From Marinobacter sp. F4216 (lineage in GTDB: Bacteria; Pseudomonadota; Gammaproteobacteria; Pseudomonadales; Oleiphilaceae), in assembly GCF_019931195.1 (NCBI RefSeq), contig NZ_JAIOUO010000008.1, positions 62,001 through 126,000 of the forward strand: 64,000 bases of DNA, in the 5' to 3' direction. Within the stretch, counting starts at the first letter, position 1. The number at the start of each line of letters is the position of its first letter. Made by a program: the position numbers and the translations under genes. The notes below the pieces were generated by a model. That model was not told the DNA's origin. It did no database searches and was given only the letters and a program-made list of their open reading frames with translations. Positions 30,496-41,383 of this stretch are shown piece by piece.

Positions 30496-31112
30496 AGACC
30501 CACCTCGTTACGCAGTCTCGAACGGTTCAGCTGCAACCATTGAAGGGCGATAATGGCCGCCGCGTTGTTTATTCGTCCGTCACGAATCATTTCAATGGCC
30601 TCGTGCGAGGAGAAAACGTGTGCACGGATATCTTCGTGTTCGTGCTCCATACCATATAGGCCACCCGCCGACTCGGTACTGACCAACCCACAGTACAGGT
30701 GGACCAGTTCCGACGTCCCCCCCGGCGATACCAGGTAATCGCAGATACGCTCCAGACTGCGGAAGGTCAGACCAGCTTCTTCCTGGCCTTCCCTTCGCGC
30801 GACTTCTTCCGGCGTCTCTCCGTCTTCATTCATCCCGGCAACGAGTTCCAGCAACCAGGGCGACTGGTCTCGCCCCAGCGCCCCAAGCCGGAACTGTTCC
30901 AGCAACACCACTTCGTCACGGACCGGATCGTAGGGCAATACGCAGGTCGCATCACCCCGGATGAAAAGCTCACGGGTGAACACCGGCATATTCTTCCCGT
31001 CGAAGCGGGCGTGCGTCAGCCACAGCTTGTCCAGACGGAAAAACCCCTGAAACACGGTTTCCCTCCTTTCGATATGGACATCGCTGGCACTGAACTGAAA
31101 GGGACTGGACAT
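30492..31112 (-). CDS. nudF: ADP-ribose pyrophosphatase
   Basis: Nudix hydrolase that splits ADP-ribose to AMP and ribose 5-phosphate. The frame runs back to 31304, but the ATG at 31112 has GGAG five bases upstream and gives MSSPFQFSASDVHIERR and 206 residues, the family length. The Nudix box is present as GMNEDGETPEEVARREGQEEAGL, and the ADPRase-specific downstream YLVSPGGTSELVHLY follows. It heads the nudF-yqiB unit. Confidence 0.95.
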   Translation of the reverse strand: MSSPFQFSASDVHIERRETVFQGFFRLDKLWLTHARFDGKNMPVFTRELFIRGDATCVLPYDPVRDEVVLLEQFRLGALGRDQSPWLLELVAGMNEDGETPEEVARREGQEEAGLTFRSLERICDYLVSPGGTSELVHLYCGLVSTESAGGLYGMEHEHEDIRAHVFSSHEAIEMIRDGRINNAAAIIALQWLQLNRSRLRNEVGL

Positions 31113-31209
31113 TTTTTCTCCAATCGAAACCAATTCTGAACAATAGCCGGTGATTCCGACCCATTGCAAGCAGGCCGAAGCCGCTGTGAACACACCAAAA
31201 ACGTGACGA

Positions 31210-33194
<1,985 letters not shown>

Positions 33195-33202
33195 CGGTAT
33201 GG

Positions 33203-33313
33203 TCGTTGATTCCTACGCCGGTATTATCCGGATCAGGTTGCGGGTTCTGCTGTGCAATCTCAGCCGACCGTTCACCGTTTAAAACAGTAAACTGGTCAGC
33301 ACCCCGTCAAGAC
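33203..33313 (-). ncRNA. TPP riboswitch (THI box) upstream of thiC
   Basis: In order on the minus strand: P1 5' arm TCTTGACGGGG, P2 as GCTGACC with GGTCGGC, the conserved CTGAGA, AACCCG, then ACCTGATCCGG and ATAATACCGGCGTAGGAA, closing with TCAACGA opposite the first arm. All TPP-binding core elements are present. P2 carries an extra hairpin (GTTTA with TAAAC). It lies 115 bases before thiC and represses when TPP is high. Confidence 0.94.
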
Positions 33314-33500
33314 GCGAAACTTGATTGTGTGGCACCTCGAATAAGTGCGCCTAGCAAGTGTAGAGCTATGCCCATTTATTGTCCATAATGGCCGTCCAGC
33401 TTCCCAAGGATCAACTGCGATTGGATTTTTTTTCTGTTTTATAGGAAGTTACAACCTTCAATCGCGGGACACGTTCGTGCACAGGTATTCAGGAGACACT

Positions 33501-34880
33501 ATGAAGAAGCAACTGCTTTCCGGGCTGATAGGGCTTTTCGCGACCCAGTCCGTTTTTTCCATGGATCTGGTAGAGACCTACGAGAAAGCATTGTCTTACG
33601 ATTCCGGCATAGCGGCCGCACAAGCCCGCTTTGAGGCACAGGAAGCCGCCAGCGATGTTACCCGGAGTGCGTTGTTACCCCAAATCGGCGCTTTCGGCGA
33701 TGCAAACTACATTGATGTCGACGGCCCCAACCAGGATGCCGGTTACCGCGAACTGGGCTTTGGGGCGCAGCTGACCCAGCCTGTGTTTCGCGCTGATGCC
33801 TGGTATCGCTTCGATGCCAGCCAGTTTCAGACCGAATCGGCCCGCGCCCAGTTCAACCTTGCCCAGCAGCAACTGATTCTTGACGTGGCGACGGCTTACT
33901 TCAATGTGCTGCTCGCCCAGGACACGGTGACCACCACTCTGGCAGCGGAAGCCGCCATCCAAAGACAATACGAACAGGCTCAGGAGCGCTTTGATGTCGG
34001 CCTGATAGCCATCACTGAAGTCTATGAAGCCCGGGCGTTGTTCGATGACACCCGCAGCCGGCGTATTGTTGCAGAGAACCAGCTCAACGTTGCCAGGGAA
34101 CAACTGGCCCGCCTGACCGGCGAGTACACCGAGGAACTGGAAAACCTGCGCGAAAACTTCCCCCTTGGACGCCCGGAGCCGGCCGATCCCGCCGCCTGGG
34201 AGAAAACGGCCCTGGAGCAGAACTGGTCAATTCAGTCCGCTGTTTATGATCTAAACACCAGTGAAGCCAATCTGAGGGCAGCCAAAGCAGGGCATTACCC
34301 CACCCTGGATTTGAACGCTTCCTACGGCAAATCCGACATTGATGGGCTGGAAGAGCCAGGCGCGACGTTTACCCAGCGGGACGGCACCACCACCCAGGGT
34401 GTAATCGGGCTAACGCTGAACGTGCCAATCTATACCGGTGGCGGCACCCAGGCCTCAGTTCGCCAACAGCGCTCTCTGCTGGACGTCGCCGAAGAAACCC
34501 TGAACACGGTGCGCCGGGATGTTCGTGTCACCACCCGCAGCCTGTTCCTGACAGTAAACAATAACATCGAGACCGCTTCAGCCCTTGAACAGACCATCGT
34601 GTCCCGACGCAGCGCGCTGGATGCAACCCGCGCAGGTTATGAAGTGGGAACCCGGAATATTGTCGAGGTATTGGATGCCGAGCGTGCTTACTACGTGGCG
34701 CTCCGTGACTACGCCAATGCCCGCTACGATTACGTGGTCAATACCCTGCGCCTGCAACAGGCCGCCGGTACACTGAGTCCGAAGGACCTTATCGTGCTGA
34801 ACAACTGGCTGAGCGAAACGGCACCGGGCATTGAAGCACTGGCAAACGAGAACGAGGTACTGGAAGACCCGACCCAGTGA
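33501..34880 (+). CDS. tolC: TolC family outer-membrane channel protein
   Basis: Outer-membrane trimeric channel for efflux and type I secretion. The open frame begins at 33345, but the ATG at 33501 has AGGAG six bases upstream and starts a signal peptide (MKKQLLSGLIGLFATQSVFS, then MDLVETYEKAL). The mature chain has the long helical repeats and the beta segments of TolC (GFGAQLTQPVFRADAWYRF and TLNVPIYTGGGTQASVRQ). It has 459 residues, similar to E. coli TolC. Divergent from thiC; no adaptor or pump genes are nearby. Confidence 0.93.
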   Translation: MKKQLLSGLIGLFATQSVFSMDLVETYEKALSYDSGIAAAQARFEAQEAASDVTRSALLPQIGAFGDANYIDVDGPNQDAGYRELGFGAQLTQPVFRADAWYRFDASQFQTESARAQFNLAQQQLILDVATAYFNVLLAQDTVTTTLAAEAAIQRQYEQAQERFDVGLIAITEVYEARALFDDTRSRRIVAENQLNVAREQLARLTGEYTEELENLRENFPLGRPEPADPAAWEKTALEQNWSIQSAVYDLNTSEANLRAAKAGHYPTLDLNASYGKSDIDGLEEPGATFTQRDGTTTQGVIGLTLNVPIYTGGGTQASVRQQRSLLDVAEETLNTVRRDVRVTTRSLFLTVNNNIETASALEQTIVSRRSALDATRAGYEVGTRNIVEVLDAERAYYVALRDYANARYDYVVNTLRLQQAAGTLSPKDLIVLNNWLSETAPGIEALANENEVLEDPTQ

Positions 34881-34887
34881 ACGGCGA

Positions 34888-34913
34888 GGCGGGCGCCTGA
34901 AGGCAAGCCCGCC
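34888..34913. terminator. Hairpin between tolC and waaA
   Basis: GGCGGGC and GCCCGCC form a 7-bp GC stem with a 12-base loop, between the converging tolC and waaA genes. No T-run follows. Confidence 0.6.
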
Positions 34914-34914
34914 G

Positions 34915-36168
34915 TCACAAACGCTCGATGATTCCGCTGACTACCCTGTCCAGGGCGCCCCGGTTTTTTTCAACCACCGCCAGTGCCCGCTCACCGGAGG
35001 CTCGCCGGGCCTCTGGATCTCCCACCAGATCAACCAGATGTTGCGCCAGCTCACTGGCGCCAGACACCATGGTTACCCCCTGATCTTCCCGCAATCGCTG
35101 GTAAATGGTTTCAAAGTTAAAAACGTGAGGGCCGGAAAACACCGGAATCCCCCAGACCGCCGGTTCCAGGGGATTATGGCCACCACGGGTAATCAGTGAA
35201 CCGCCGACGAAGGCGATGTCACTGGCGCCATACAGCATCATCAGCTCCCCCATGGTATCCCCCAGATAGACCTGCGCGGTCGTGGGCTCGTCCGAGCCTG
35301 ACCGGCGAGCAAGGGACAGACCGGCTCTGGTCACCTTGTCTGCCACAGAATCAAACCGGTCGGGGTGACGGGGAACCAGTATCAGCAAGGTCCTGGGGTG
35401 CGCTGCCAGTACCTGCTGATGCGCCGCCAGCAGCATCTCGTCTTCACCTTCATGGGTACTGCCGGCCACCCAGACCACTCGGTTTCCGAATGCCGCTTTC
35501 AATGTTCGTGCAGACGCGTGAACATTTGCTGGGATATCCACATCGAATTTCACGCTTCCGGTGACCGATACACGGCTAGGCTCCACACCCAGCCGACAAA
35601 AACGCTCAGCGTCCTTCTCCGCCTGTGCGGCCACCCAGCTGAGACTTTGCATAATCGGACCGGTGAGTCCTTTAACCCGCTCGTAACCACGAGCAGAGCG
35701 CTCAGATAGCCGGGCGTTAATCAGGAAAATAGGCACACCGAGGGCACGACTTTGACGAATCATGTTCGGCCAGAGCTCGGTTTCCATGATGACAAGAATT
35801 CTGGGCTGAACCCGTGCGAGGAAGCGCCTGATAGAGCCAGGTGTATCGTAGGGTGCATAAGCATACTGGACCTGATCCCCGAACATTTTCCGGGCCTGCG
35901 CCAGGCCGGTATCCGTCATCGCGGTCATCAGGATGGTGATACCCGCCTTTTGTGCCAATAGCCTCCGAACCATCGGACCCGCAGCGATGGTCTCCCCCAC
36001 CGACACGGCGTGAACCCAGACAACCGCCCCATCCACGGGCGGTACAAAGCCAACCCTGTTGCGCCAGTTATTCCGCAGGTCCGGTGCCTTTCGTCCATGC
36101 CACCATAACCGAAGTAAAATGAAAGGCAGCAGTAGCCGAATTAACAGGGAATAGATAAAGTGAAGCAC
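34915..36168 (-). CDS. waaA: 3-deoxy-D-manno-octulosonic acid transferase
   Basis: Adds Kdo to lipid IVA on the inner face of the inner membrane. The frame extends back to 36630 through non-family sequence; the GTG at 36168, with GGGAG six bases upstream, gives a 417-residue protein beginning with a hydrophobic anchor (IYSLLIRLLLPFILLRLWW). Family motifs: VWVHAVSVGETIAA with the catalytic-type Glu, ETELWPN, INARLSERS, VWVAGSTHEGE and FVGGSLITRGGHNPLEPA. The KdkA-type kinase at 49615 hints that this WaaA could add only a single Kdo, which is then phosphorylated. Confidence 0.96.
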   Translation of the reverse strand: MLHFIYSLLIRLLLPFILLRLWWHGRKAPDLRNNWRNRVGFVPPVDGAVVWVHAVSVGETIAAGPMVRRLLAQKAGITILMTAMTDTGLAQARKMFGDQVQYAYAPYDTPGSIRRFLARVQPRILVIMETELWPNMIRQSRALGVPIFLINARLSERSARGYERVKGLTGPIMQSLSWVAAQAEKDAERFCRLGVEPSRVSVTGSVKFDVDIPANVHASARTLKAAFGNRVVWVAGSTHEGEDEMLLAAHQQVLAAHPRTLLILVPRHPDRFDSVADKVTRAGLSLARRSGSDEPTTAQVYLGDTMGELMMLYGASDIAFVGGSLITRGGHNPLEPAVWGIPVFSGPHVFNFETIYQRLREDQGVTMVSGASELAQHLVDLVGDPEARRASGERALAVVEKNRGALDRVVSGIIERL

Positions 36169-36283
36169 AGACGACTCCCAACCAAACAGTACGCTATCAT
36201 AGCGGAAATCCAGTGTTTTTTCCTCTAACCGGGAAAACAGCGCAACGGGATGTGCATGGAATCCGGCACCTTCAAGGATCTGT

Positions 36284-37237
36284 TTGCAAGTGAACAAGAC
36301 ATATCGTAAACCCCCACGAAACACAGACTTTTCAGCGTACCGGCATCCACGCTGGTGGCCCACCTGGTGTGTGATCGGCCTCATGTGGTTACTGGCGCAC
36401 CTGCCCCTGCGCCTGCAGTGGTGGCTTGGCAAACTTGCCGGCCTGCTTGCCTTGCGGCTTGCAGCTCGCCGACGACGGATAACCGAAACCAATATCCGAC
36501 TATGCTTTCCGGAGCTGACAACAGAGCAACAATCGGCATTGGTTCGAAAATCCTTTATTGCCAATGGCATTGGCCTGATGGAGCTTGGCCTCGCCTGGTT
36601 CCGCAACCCGAAACATTTTCTGGACATCACCAGGGTGCATGGACTGGAATTTTTCGAGCAGGCTCGCGCTCAGGGGAAGGGTGTACTGCTGCTTGGCGGG
36701 CATTACAGCACACTGGATCTGGGCGGCGCGCTGGTCACGGAACACATTGCAGCCGATGTGATGCAGCGCGATCATAACAACCCACTCATGAACGCGGTAA
36801 TGACAAGGGCGAGAGAGCGGCGTTACGGCACTGTGCTCGGTGCCAGGGACCTGAGGGGCCTGTTCAGAAGCCTGCGACAGAACCATGCAGTGTGGTATGC
36901 CACAGATCAGGATTACGGCCGCAAGGACATTGTGTTTGCGCCATTTTTCGGAATACCTGCAGGAACCATCACCGCGACATCGCGGATCGCCGAACGAAGT
37001 GGCTGTGTCGTTGTCCCGTTCAGCCACACACGCCGGGAAGACAAACCCGGCTACGACATCTACTTCCATCCTGCGCTGGAGAACTTTCCCAGTGGAAACG
37101 ATTTGCAGGACGCAACCCTGATCAACCGGACGATCGAGCAGGAAATCCGCAAAGCCCCGGACCAGTACCTCTGGATGCACCGCCGGTTCAAAACCCGACC
37201 GGACCCTGACGATCCGGGCTTTTATCAACGCAAGTAG
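36284..37237 (+). CDS. Lipid A lauroyl-type acyltransferase (LpxL/LpxM family)
   Basis: Inner-membrane acyltransferase that adds a secondary acyl chain to Kdo-lipid A. It has 317 residues. One N-terminal hydrophobic anchor (about 27-60) precedes the catalytic H-x4-D box in GGHYSTLDLGG. ATDQDYGRKDIVFAPFFGIPAGT and YLWMHRRFKTRP near the end are family-typical. The start is a TTG at 36284 with AAGGA five bases upstream; a GTG at 36290 is possible. Divergent from waaA over 115 bases. A second member lies at 48736. Confidence 0.9.
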   Translation: MQVNKTYRKPPRNTDFSAYRHPRWWPTWCVIGLMWLLAHLPLRLQWWLGKLAGLLALRLAARRRRITETNIRLCFPELTTEQQSALVRKSFIANGIGLMELGLAWFRNPKHFLDITRVHGLEFFEQARAQGKGVLLLGGHYSTLDLGGALVTEHIAADVMQRDHNNPLMNAVMTRARERRYGTVLGARDLRGLFRSLRQNHAVWYATDQDYGRKDIVFAPFFGIPAGTITATSRIAERSGCVVVPFSHTRREDKPGYDIYFHPALENFPSGNDLQDATLINRTIEQEIRKAPDQYLWMHRRFKTRPDPDDPGFYQRK

Positions 37238-37263
37238 ACAGACCCAATGGAGACGGGCACACC

Positions 37264-38259
37264 GTGCCTCAAACTATGGCGACACTCGACAGGGAAAGAA
37301 GCGAACCGCCGGTGGTCTGGCTGCTGACGGACAACAAGCCAGGTCATCGAAACCAACTCAAAGGCCTGGGCAACCGACTGCGTGCGCTGGCCGGTGCCAA
37401 CCTTCACTGGGTTGATACAGAGTCGATTGCCGTTCCCCTCTGGCGGTCGTTTCTGGGCATGCCGCCCGCTGCCGACTATCCACCGGCAGAACCCGACCTG
37501 ATTGTCGGCGCGGGCTCGGGCACGCACCGCTTGCTGCTGGCGCTACGGCGAAAAAAAAACGTCTCCACTCTGGTATTGATGAAGCCCGGATTCCCGCTCG
37601 GCTGGGTCAGTGCGGTCATTACACCGGCCCACGATCGCGTTGCCGAGGGGCCCAATGTTCTGCTGACCGAGGGCGTGATCAACACCGTGACACCACTGGC
37701 CCGAATCACTGACAAGCCAGAGGCGTTGATTCTGGTGGGCGGGCCCTCTCCCCACTTTGACTGGGATGAGGACGTTCTGCTTGGCCAGATCCACCATCTG
37801 ATCAACCACTATACAGGTTGGCGCTGGACCATCAGCGGTTCGCGGCGGACTCCGGAGCCGCTGTTGGGCAAACTGGAGGAGCTGGCCGGACTGAAGATTT
37901 CCGTCGTCCATCCGGAGCGCACCCATCAAGACTGGCTTAATCACCAGTTATCCGCATCCCGTGCGGTCTGGGTAAGCCCGGACAGTATGTCCATGGTGTG
38001 CGAGGCGGCCACCTCCGGCGCTCCCACGGGGATATTCCAGCTTACTCCGGTGGCTGGCAGTCGAGTGGCAACCGGAATCGACCAGCTGGTAAAGAACGGC
38101 CGTATCGCCCGATGGTCAGACCACGCGTCGGTCATGACAGAAAAGCCCCTTCGAGGACAGCCTTTCTGGGAGGCGGATCGCGCGGCGCGCTGGGTACTGG
38201 AGAAGGAACTGCTGCCAACACCGCCGCAGGAAGAACTCACCGGAGGGAGAGTGGGGTGA
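37264..38259 (+). CDS. ELM1-family protein (possible glycosyltransferase)
   Basis: 331-residue protein of the ELM1/DUF1022 family, named after a plant mitochondrial fission factor. Recognisable parts are WLLTDNKPGHRNQLKGL near the start, PDLIVGAGSGTHRLLLAL, a central ILVGGPSPHFDWDEDVL and SRAVWVSPDSMSMVCEA near the end. The alpha-beta pattern resembles GT-B transferases. In bacteria such genes often lie in LPS regions, as here between an LpxL-type gene and a GT4 gene whose GTG overlaps its stop by 4 bases. The start is GTG 37264; ATG 37276 is possible. Function is unknown. Confidence 0.8.
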   Translation: MPQTMATLDRERSEPPVVWLLTDNKPGHRNQLKGLGNRLRALAGANLHWVDTESIAVPLWRSFLGMPPAADYPPAEPDLIVGAGSGTHRLLLALRRKKNVSTLVLMKPGFPLGWVSAVITPAHDRVAEGPNVLLTEGVINTVTPLARITDKPEALILVGGPSPHFDWDEDVLLGQIHHLINHYTGWRWTISGSRRTPEPLLGKLEELAGLKISVVHPERTHQDWLNHQLSASRAVWVSPDSMSMVCEAATSGAPTGIFQLTPVAGSRVATGIDQLVKNGRIARWSDHASVMTEKPLRGQPFWEADRAARWVLEKELLPTPPQEELTGGRVG

Positions 38260-39371
38260 GAGTCCTGCAGGCTTTGCCAGCCCTGCACAGCGGGGGCGTG
38301 GAACGGGGCACCGTTGAGTTCGCGGCTGAACTGGTCAAACGTGAACATGAGTCATTCGTCGTCTCCAACGGCGGGCCAATGGTCCAACATCTGCACGAGA
38401 ACGGCAGCACCCACGTCCAGATGCCGATACACAGGAAATCGCCGGCCTCCTTCGGCCAAATCCTTCCCATGCGGAGACTGATTCGTCGGATTCGGCCAGA
38501 CATCATCCATGTCCGGTCCCGCATGCCAGCCTGGATCATTCACCTTGCCTGGCTCAGCCTGCCCGCTGCCGAACGGCCACTGATCGTATCGACGTTTCAC
38601 GGCATGTATTCGGTGAATCCGTACAGCGCTGTCATGACCAAGGCCAATCACATCATCGCCGTTTCAAACTGCGTCCGGGACTACGTGCTGAACAACTTCA
38701 ATGTTGCGCGGGAAAAACTGACCGTTATACAACGAGGGGTCGATGTGGACCAGTTCCGCGAACATCGCTTGGATCCATCCTGGACCCATGCCCTTTTAGC
38801 GACCTACCCGCAACTCAAAGACCAGAAAATATTGATGATGCCGGGGCGTATTTCCCGCTGGAAAGGCCAACTGACCTTTCTTGAGGTTATGGCGCAACTG
38901 ATCCGGGAGCGCAATGACTGCCACGGCATCATCGTCGGCGGTGCAGAGCCCGGCAAAGAGCATTTCATGGAGGAGCTGAAAAAGCGTTGCGAAGCGCTTG
39001 GCCTGTCGAAGCATGTCACCTTCCTGGGCCAGAGAAACGACATGGCTGAACTGTATCTTCTCTCCGACCTGGTATGTCACCTGTCCACCAAACCTGAGCC
39101 GTTTGGCAGGACGGTCACCGAGGCTCTGGCGTCAGGCACGCCCGTAGCCGCCTTCAACCGAGGTGGCGCGGCTGAAACACTGCAGGCCTGTTTCCGTGAA
39201 GGGCTGGTCACTCCGGACGACACAGAAGCATTTACCGAAACAGTTGTCCGGTTACTTGACGGGCCAACGCCGGACATACAGATTCCCGACCGCTTCCGAC
39301 TGGAGGCCCAAACAGAGGCAACGCTTCGGATCTACCAGCAGCTTGTGACCGGGCGCCGGGCCTTATCATGA
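38256..39371 (+). CDS. Glycosyltransferase family 4
   Basis: GT-B enzyme of 371 residues. The N-terminal loop is LPALHSGGVERGTVEFA, and the C-terminal donor domain has MMPGRISRWKGQLTFLEVM and the E-x7-E motif in EPFGRTVTEALASGTPVAAF. The start is the GTG at 38256, with GGAGG nine bases upstream, overlapping the preceding stop by 4 bases (GTGA); the frame reaches back into the preceding gene, but that part is not GT sequence. Its stop overlaps the next gene as ATGA. Likely adds a sugar to the LPS core; donor and linkage are not readable. Confidence 0.9.
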   Translation: MRVLQALPALHSGGVERGTVEFAAELVKREHESFVVSNGGPMVQHLHENGSTHVQMPIHRKSPASFGQILPMRRLIRRIRPDIIHVRSRMPAWIIHLAWLSLPAAERPLIVSTFHGMYSVNPYSAVMTKANHIIAVSNCVRDYVLNNFNVAREKLTVIQRGVDVDQFREHRLDPSWTHALLATYPQLKDQKILMMPGRISRWKGQLTFLEVMAQLIRERNDCHGIIVGGAEPGKEHFMEELKKRCEALGLSKHVTFLGQRNDMAELYLLSDLVCHLSTKPEPFGRTVTEALASGTPVAAFNRGGAAETLQACFREGLVTPDDTEAFTETVVRLLDGPTPDIQIPDRFRLEAQTEATLRIYQQLVTGRRALS

Positions 39372-40432
39372 CGGAACGTCACCTGACGCTGGCGTTTGTG
39401 ATTGCCACTCCGGGTACCAACTGGGGGGGTATGGAACGGCACACCGTAGACCTCGCCAAGGGGATGGCCGAGCGCGGGCACACCGTGCATGTTCTTGGAC
39501 ATAAGAGTTACCACGACCACTTCCCTCCCCCCGTGACGTTTCACCGCCAACCGGTGCAACTGGGCCGAAAAAACCCATGGCTGCAGTGGACGATAACTCG
39601 CTGCCTCAGAGATATTTCGCCTGATATTGTCCATGCGCAGGGGAGCAAGGCGGCTGACCTTGTCAGCCGGTCCAGCCTTTCCCTGAGCACACTGCGATTA
39701 GGTACCGTTCATGGCATTAAATCGAACCACCGGGCGTTTCAACACCTGGATGCGGTCATCGCTGTAAGCCAACCAATATTTGTTGCACTGGAACATCCTC
39801 GGAAGCGACTTGTCCCGAATGGCGTGCCGGCCCCACTCACTCGCGGCCAAAGCGCTCCAGCAGTCACCAGCCAGCCCGATGGCACCATCAATGCGATTGC
39901 CGTTGGTCGCCTGGAACCCGTGAAAGGATTTTCGAAACTGATAGAAGCCTGGAGCAACCTCGTCCCGGACGAACGCCACTACCATTTGACCATTTATGGT
40001 GAAGGCTCCGAGCGGCCCAGACTGGCGCAGTTGATCAATCGCCACAGTCTTGCAAAATCAGTCACCTTGGCAGGCTTCCAGCCTGCGATGGAGCAGGTCT
40101 ACCAGGAAGCGGACCTGACCATCATCAGCTCAGAGCGCGAGGCGCTGTCCTATGTGTTGATCGAGAGCCTCCTGGCTGGTTGCCCCGTAGTTTCCACCCC
40201 CATTCCAGCCATTCAGGCCCTGCTGCCAGAACAGGCCGTCAGCACAGCCCATTCGGTCGAAAGCCTTGCCCAGCTGCTGAGCTCCTGGCTGTCAAACCTG
40301 CCAGATCTGAGAGTGCTGGAAACAGAAGCGATCATTTTTGCGCGCACGCACCTGACCCTGGAAAACATGATCGCCAATACCGAAAGTTTTTATCTGGAAA
40401 CCTTGCAATGCCACCACACTGGGACTCCCTGA
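39368..40432 (+). CDS. Glycosyltransferase family 4
   Basis: GT-B enzyme of 354 residues. The N-terminal VIATPGTNWGGMERHTVDLA is a GT4 acceptor-side loop. The donor side has AIAVGRLEPVKGFSKLIEAW and the E-x7-E motif in SSEREALSYVLIESLLAGCP. It is translationally coupled to the upstream GT4 gene by an ATGA overlap, so the ELM1-type gene and the two transferases form one unit. It converges with the GT2 gene at 40448. Confidence 0.9.
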   Translation: MTERHLTLAFVIATPGTNWGGMERHTVDLAKGMAERGHTVHVLGHKSYHDHFPPPVTFHRQPVQLGRKNPWLQWTITRCLRDISPDIVHAQGSKAADLVSRSSLSLSTLRLGTVHGIKSNHRAFQHLDAVIAVSQPIFVALEHPRKRLVPNGVPAPLTRGQSAPAVTSQPDGTINAIAVGRLEPVKGFSKLIEAWSNLVPDERHYHLTIYGEGSERPRLAQLINRHSLAKSVTLAGFQPAMEQVYQEADLTIISSEREALSYVLIESLLAGCPVVSTPIPAIQALLPEQAVSTAHSVESLAQLLSSWLSNLPDLRVLETEAIIFARTHLTLENMIANTESFYLETLQCHHTGTP

Positions 40433-40447
40433 GAATGGGTAACCGCT

Positions 40448-41236
40448 CTACTGACGACGATTAAGTTCGTCCATCAATTGAAGCTCTCGGGCCTTTGCCA
40501 GACGCATGAAATTCCGATTGGCAGCGGTGATAGCCACACTCAGACCAAACCAGCCATTCAGGACCTGCCGATGCAAAAGGTAATACTTCAAAAACTTGAC
40601 AGGAAATTCCGCGAACAACCGGATGGAACTGATGCGCCGGCCTTTGCCGTGCATATACCTGGCCTGTTCGGATGACAGCTGACAGTACTTGCGTTCCATT
40701 TGCTCAAGCGAGACCAGCGTCCGGTGTAACACGTCGCCCTTGAGCTCCAGCACCCTCCCCTCCTGAACCTGAGGGCGATCGTTATTGCTGTCTCGCTCAG
40801 CAACAATCATCGCCCTCTTGCGGTTATACAGCCGGAGAATTTTCTTCGATTTGTCGTGACGGAAAGGGTGTCCTTGTATGGGCGGGGATAACACCCAGCG
40901 CATTCGATAGCCCGCGACATCCTGTGGCATCGGGCTGGCAAACAGTGCCTGAATGTTCCTCACCAGGGTATCCGACAGAACCTCATCGGCATCCAGGTCC
41001 AGCACCCAATCGTTCCGACACAGGGAGGCAGCATACGCCTTCTGACAGGCGAAACCTTGCCAATCTCGATGCACGACCCGGGCACCGGCCTCCCTGGCAA
41101 TCTCGCAGGTTCGATCCACGCTGCCCGAGTCCACCACGATAATCTCATCGACCCACCCCTGAACTTTGGCAATGGATTCCGGCAGCCTCAGCTCCTCATT
41201 CCGGGTAATAAAATAAACCGACAGTGGCAACGGCAT
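40448..41236 (-). CDS. Glycosyltransferase family 2, WaaE/KdtX-like
   Basis: GT-A enzyme of 262 residues. The nucleotide-binding start is LSVYFITRNEELRLPESIAK with IIVVDSGSVDRT, and the metal site is DLDADE at about residue 81. The middle has CQKAYAASLC and the tail FLKYYLLHRQVLNGWFGLSVAI, typical of the WaaE/KdtX group of LPS-core glucosyltransferases. The precise sugar and acceptor are inference. It lies alone between two plus-strand genes and converges with the GT4 pair. Confidence 0.88.
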   Translation of the reverse strand: MPLPLSVYFITRNEELRLPESIAKVQGWVDEIIVVDSGSVDRTCEIAREAGARVVHRDWQGFACQKAYAASLCRNDWVLDLDADEVLSDTLVRNIQALFASPMPQDVAGYRMRWVLSPPIQGHPFRHDKSKKILRLYNRKRAMIVAERDSNNDRPQVQEGRVLELKGDVLHRTLVSLEQMERKYCQLSSEQARYMHGKGRRISSIRLFAEFPVKFLKYYLLHRQVLNGWFGLSVAITAANRNFMRLAKARELQLMDELNRRQ

Positions 41237-41383
41237 TCGAAGCTCCTTGCTAAACCTTCATTTTCGTGTACCTGCGGGACAATTATGTGCTACCCCTATG
41301 GTAAGATGACGAGCTAAATAACGGATGTAACAACCGATGCGCAGCGGGCAAAACGCGCTCTAGACCAGACACGGAGTATACCC

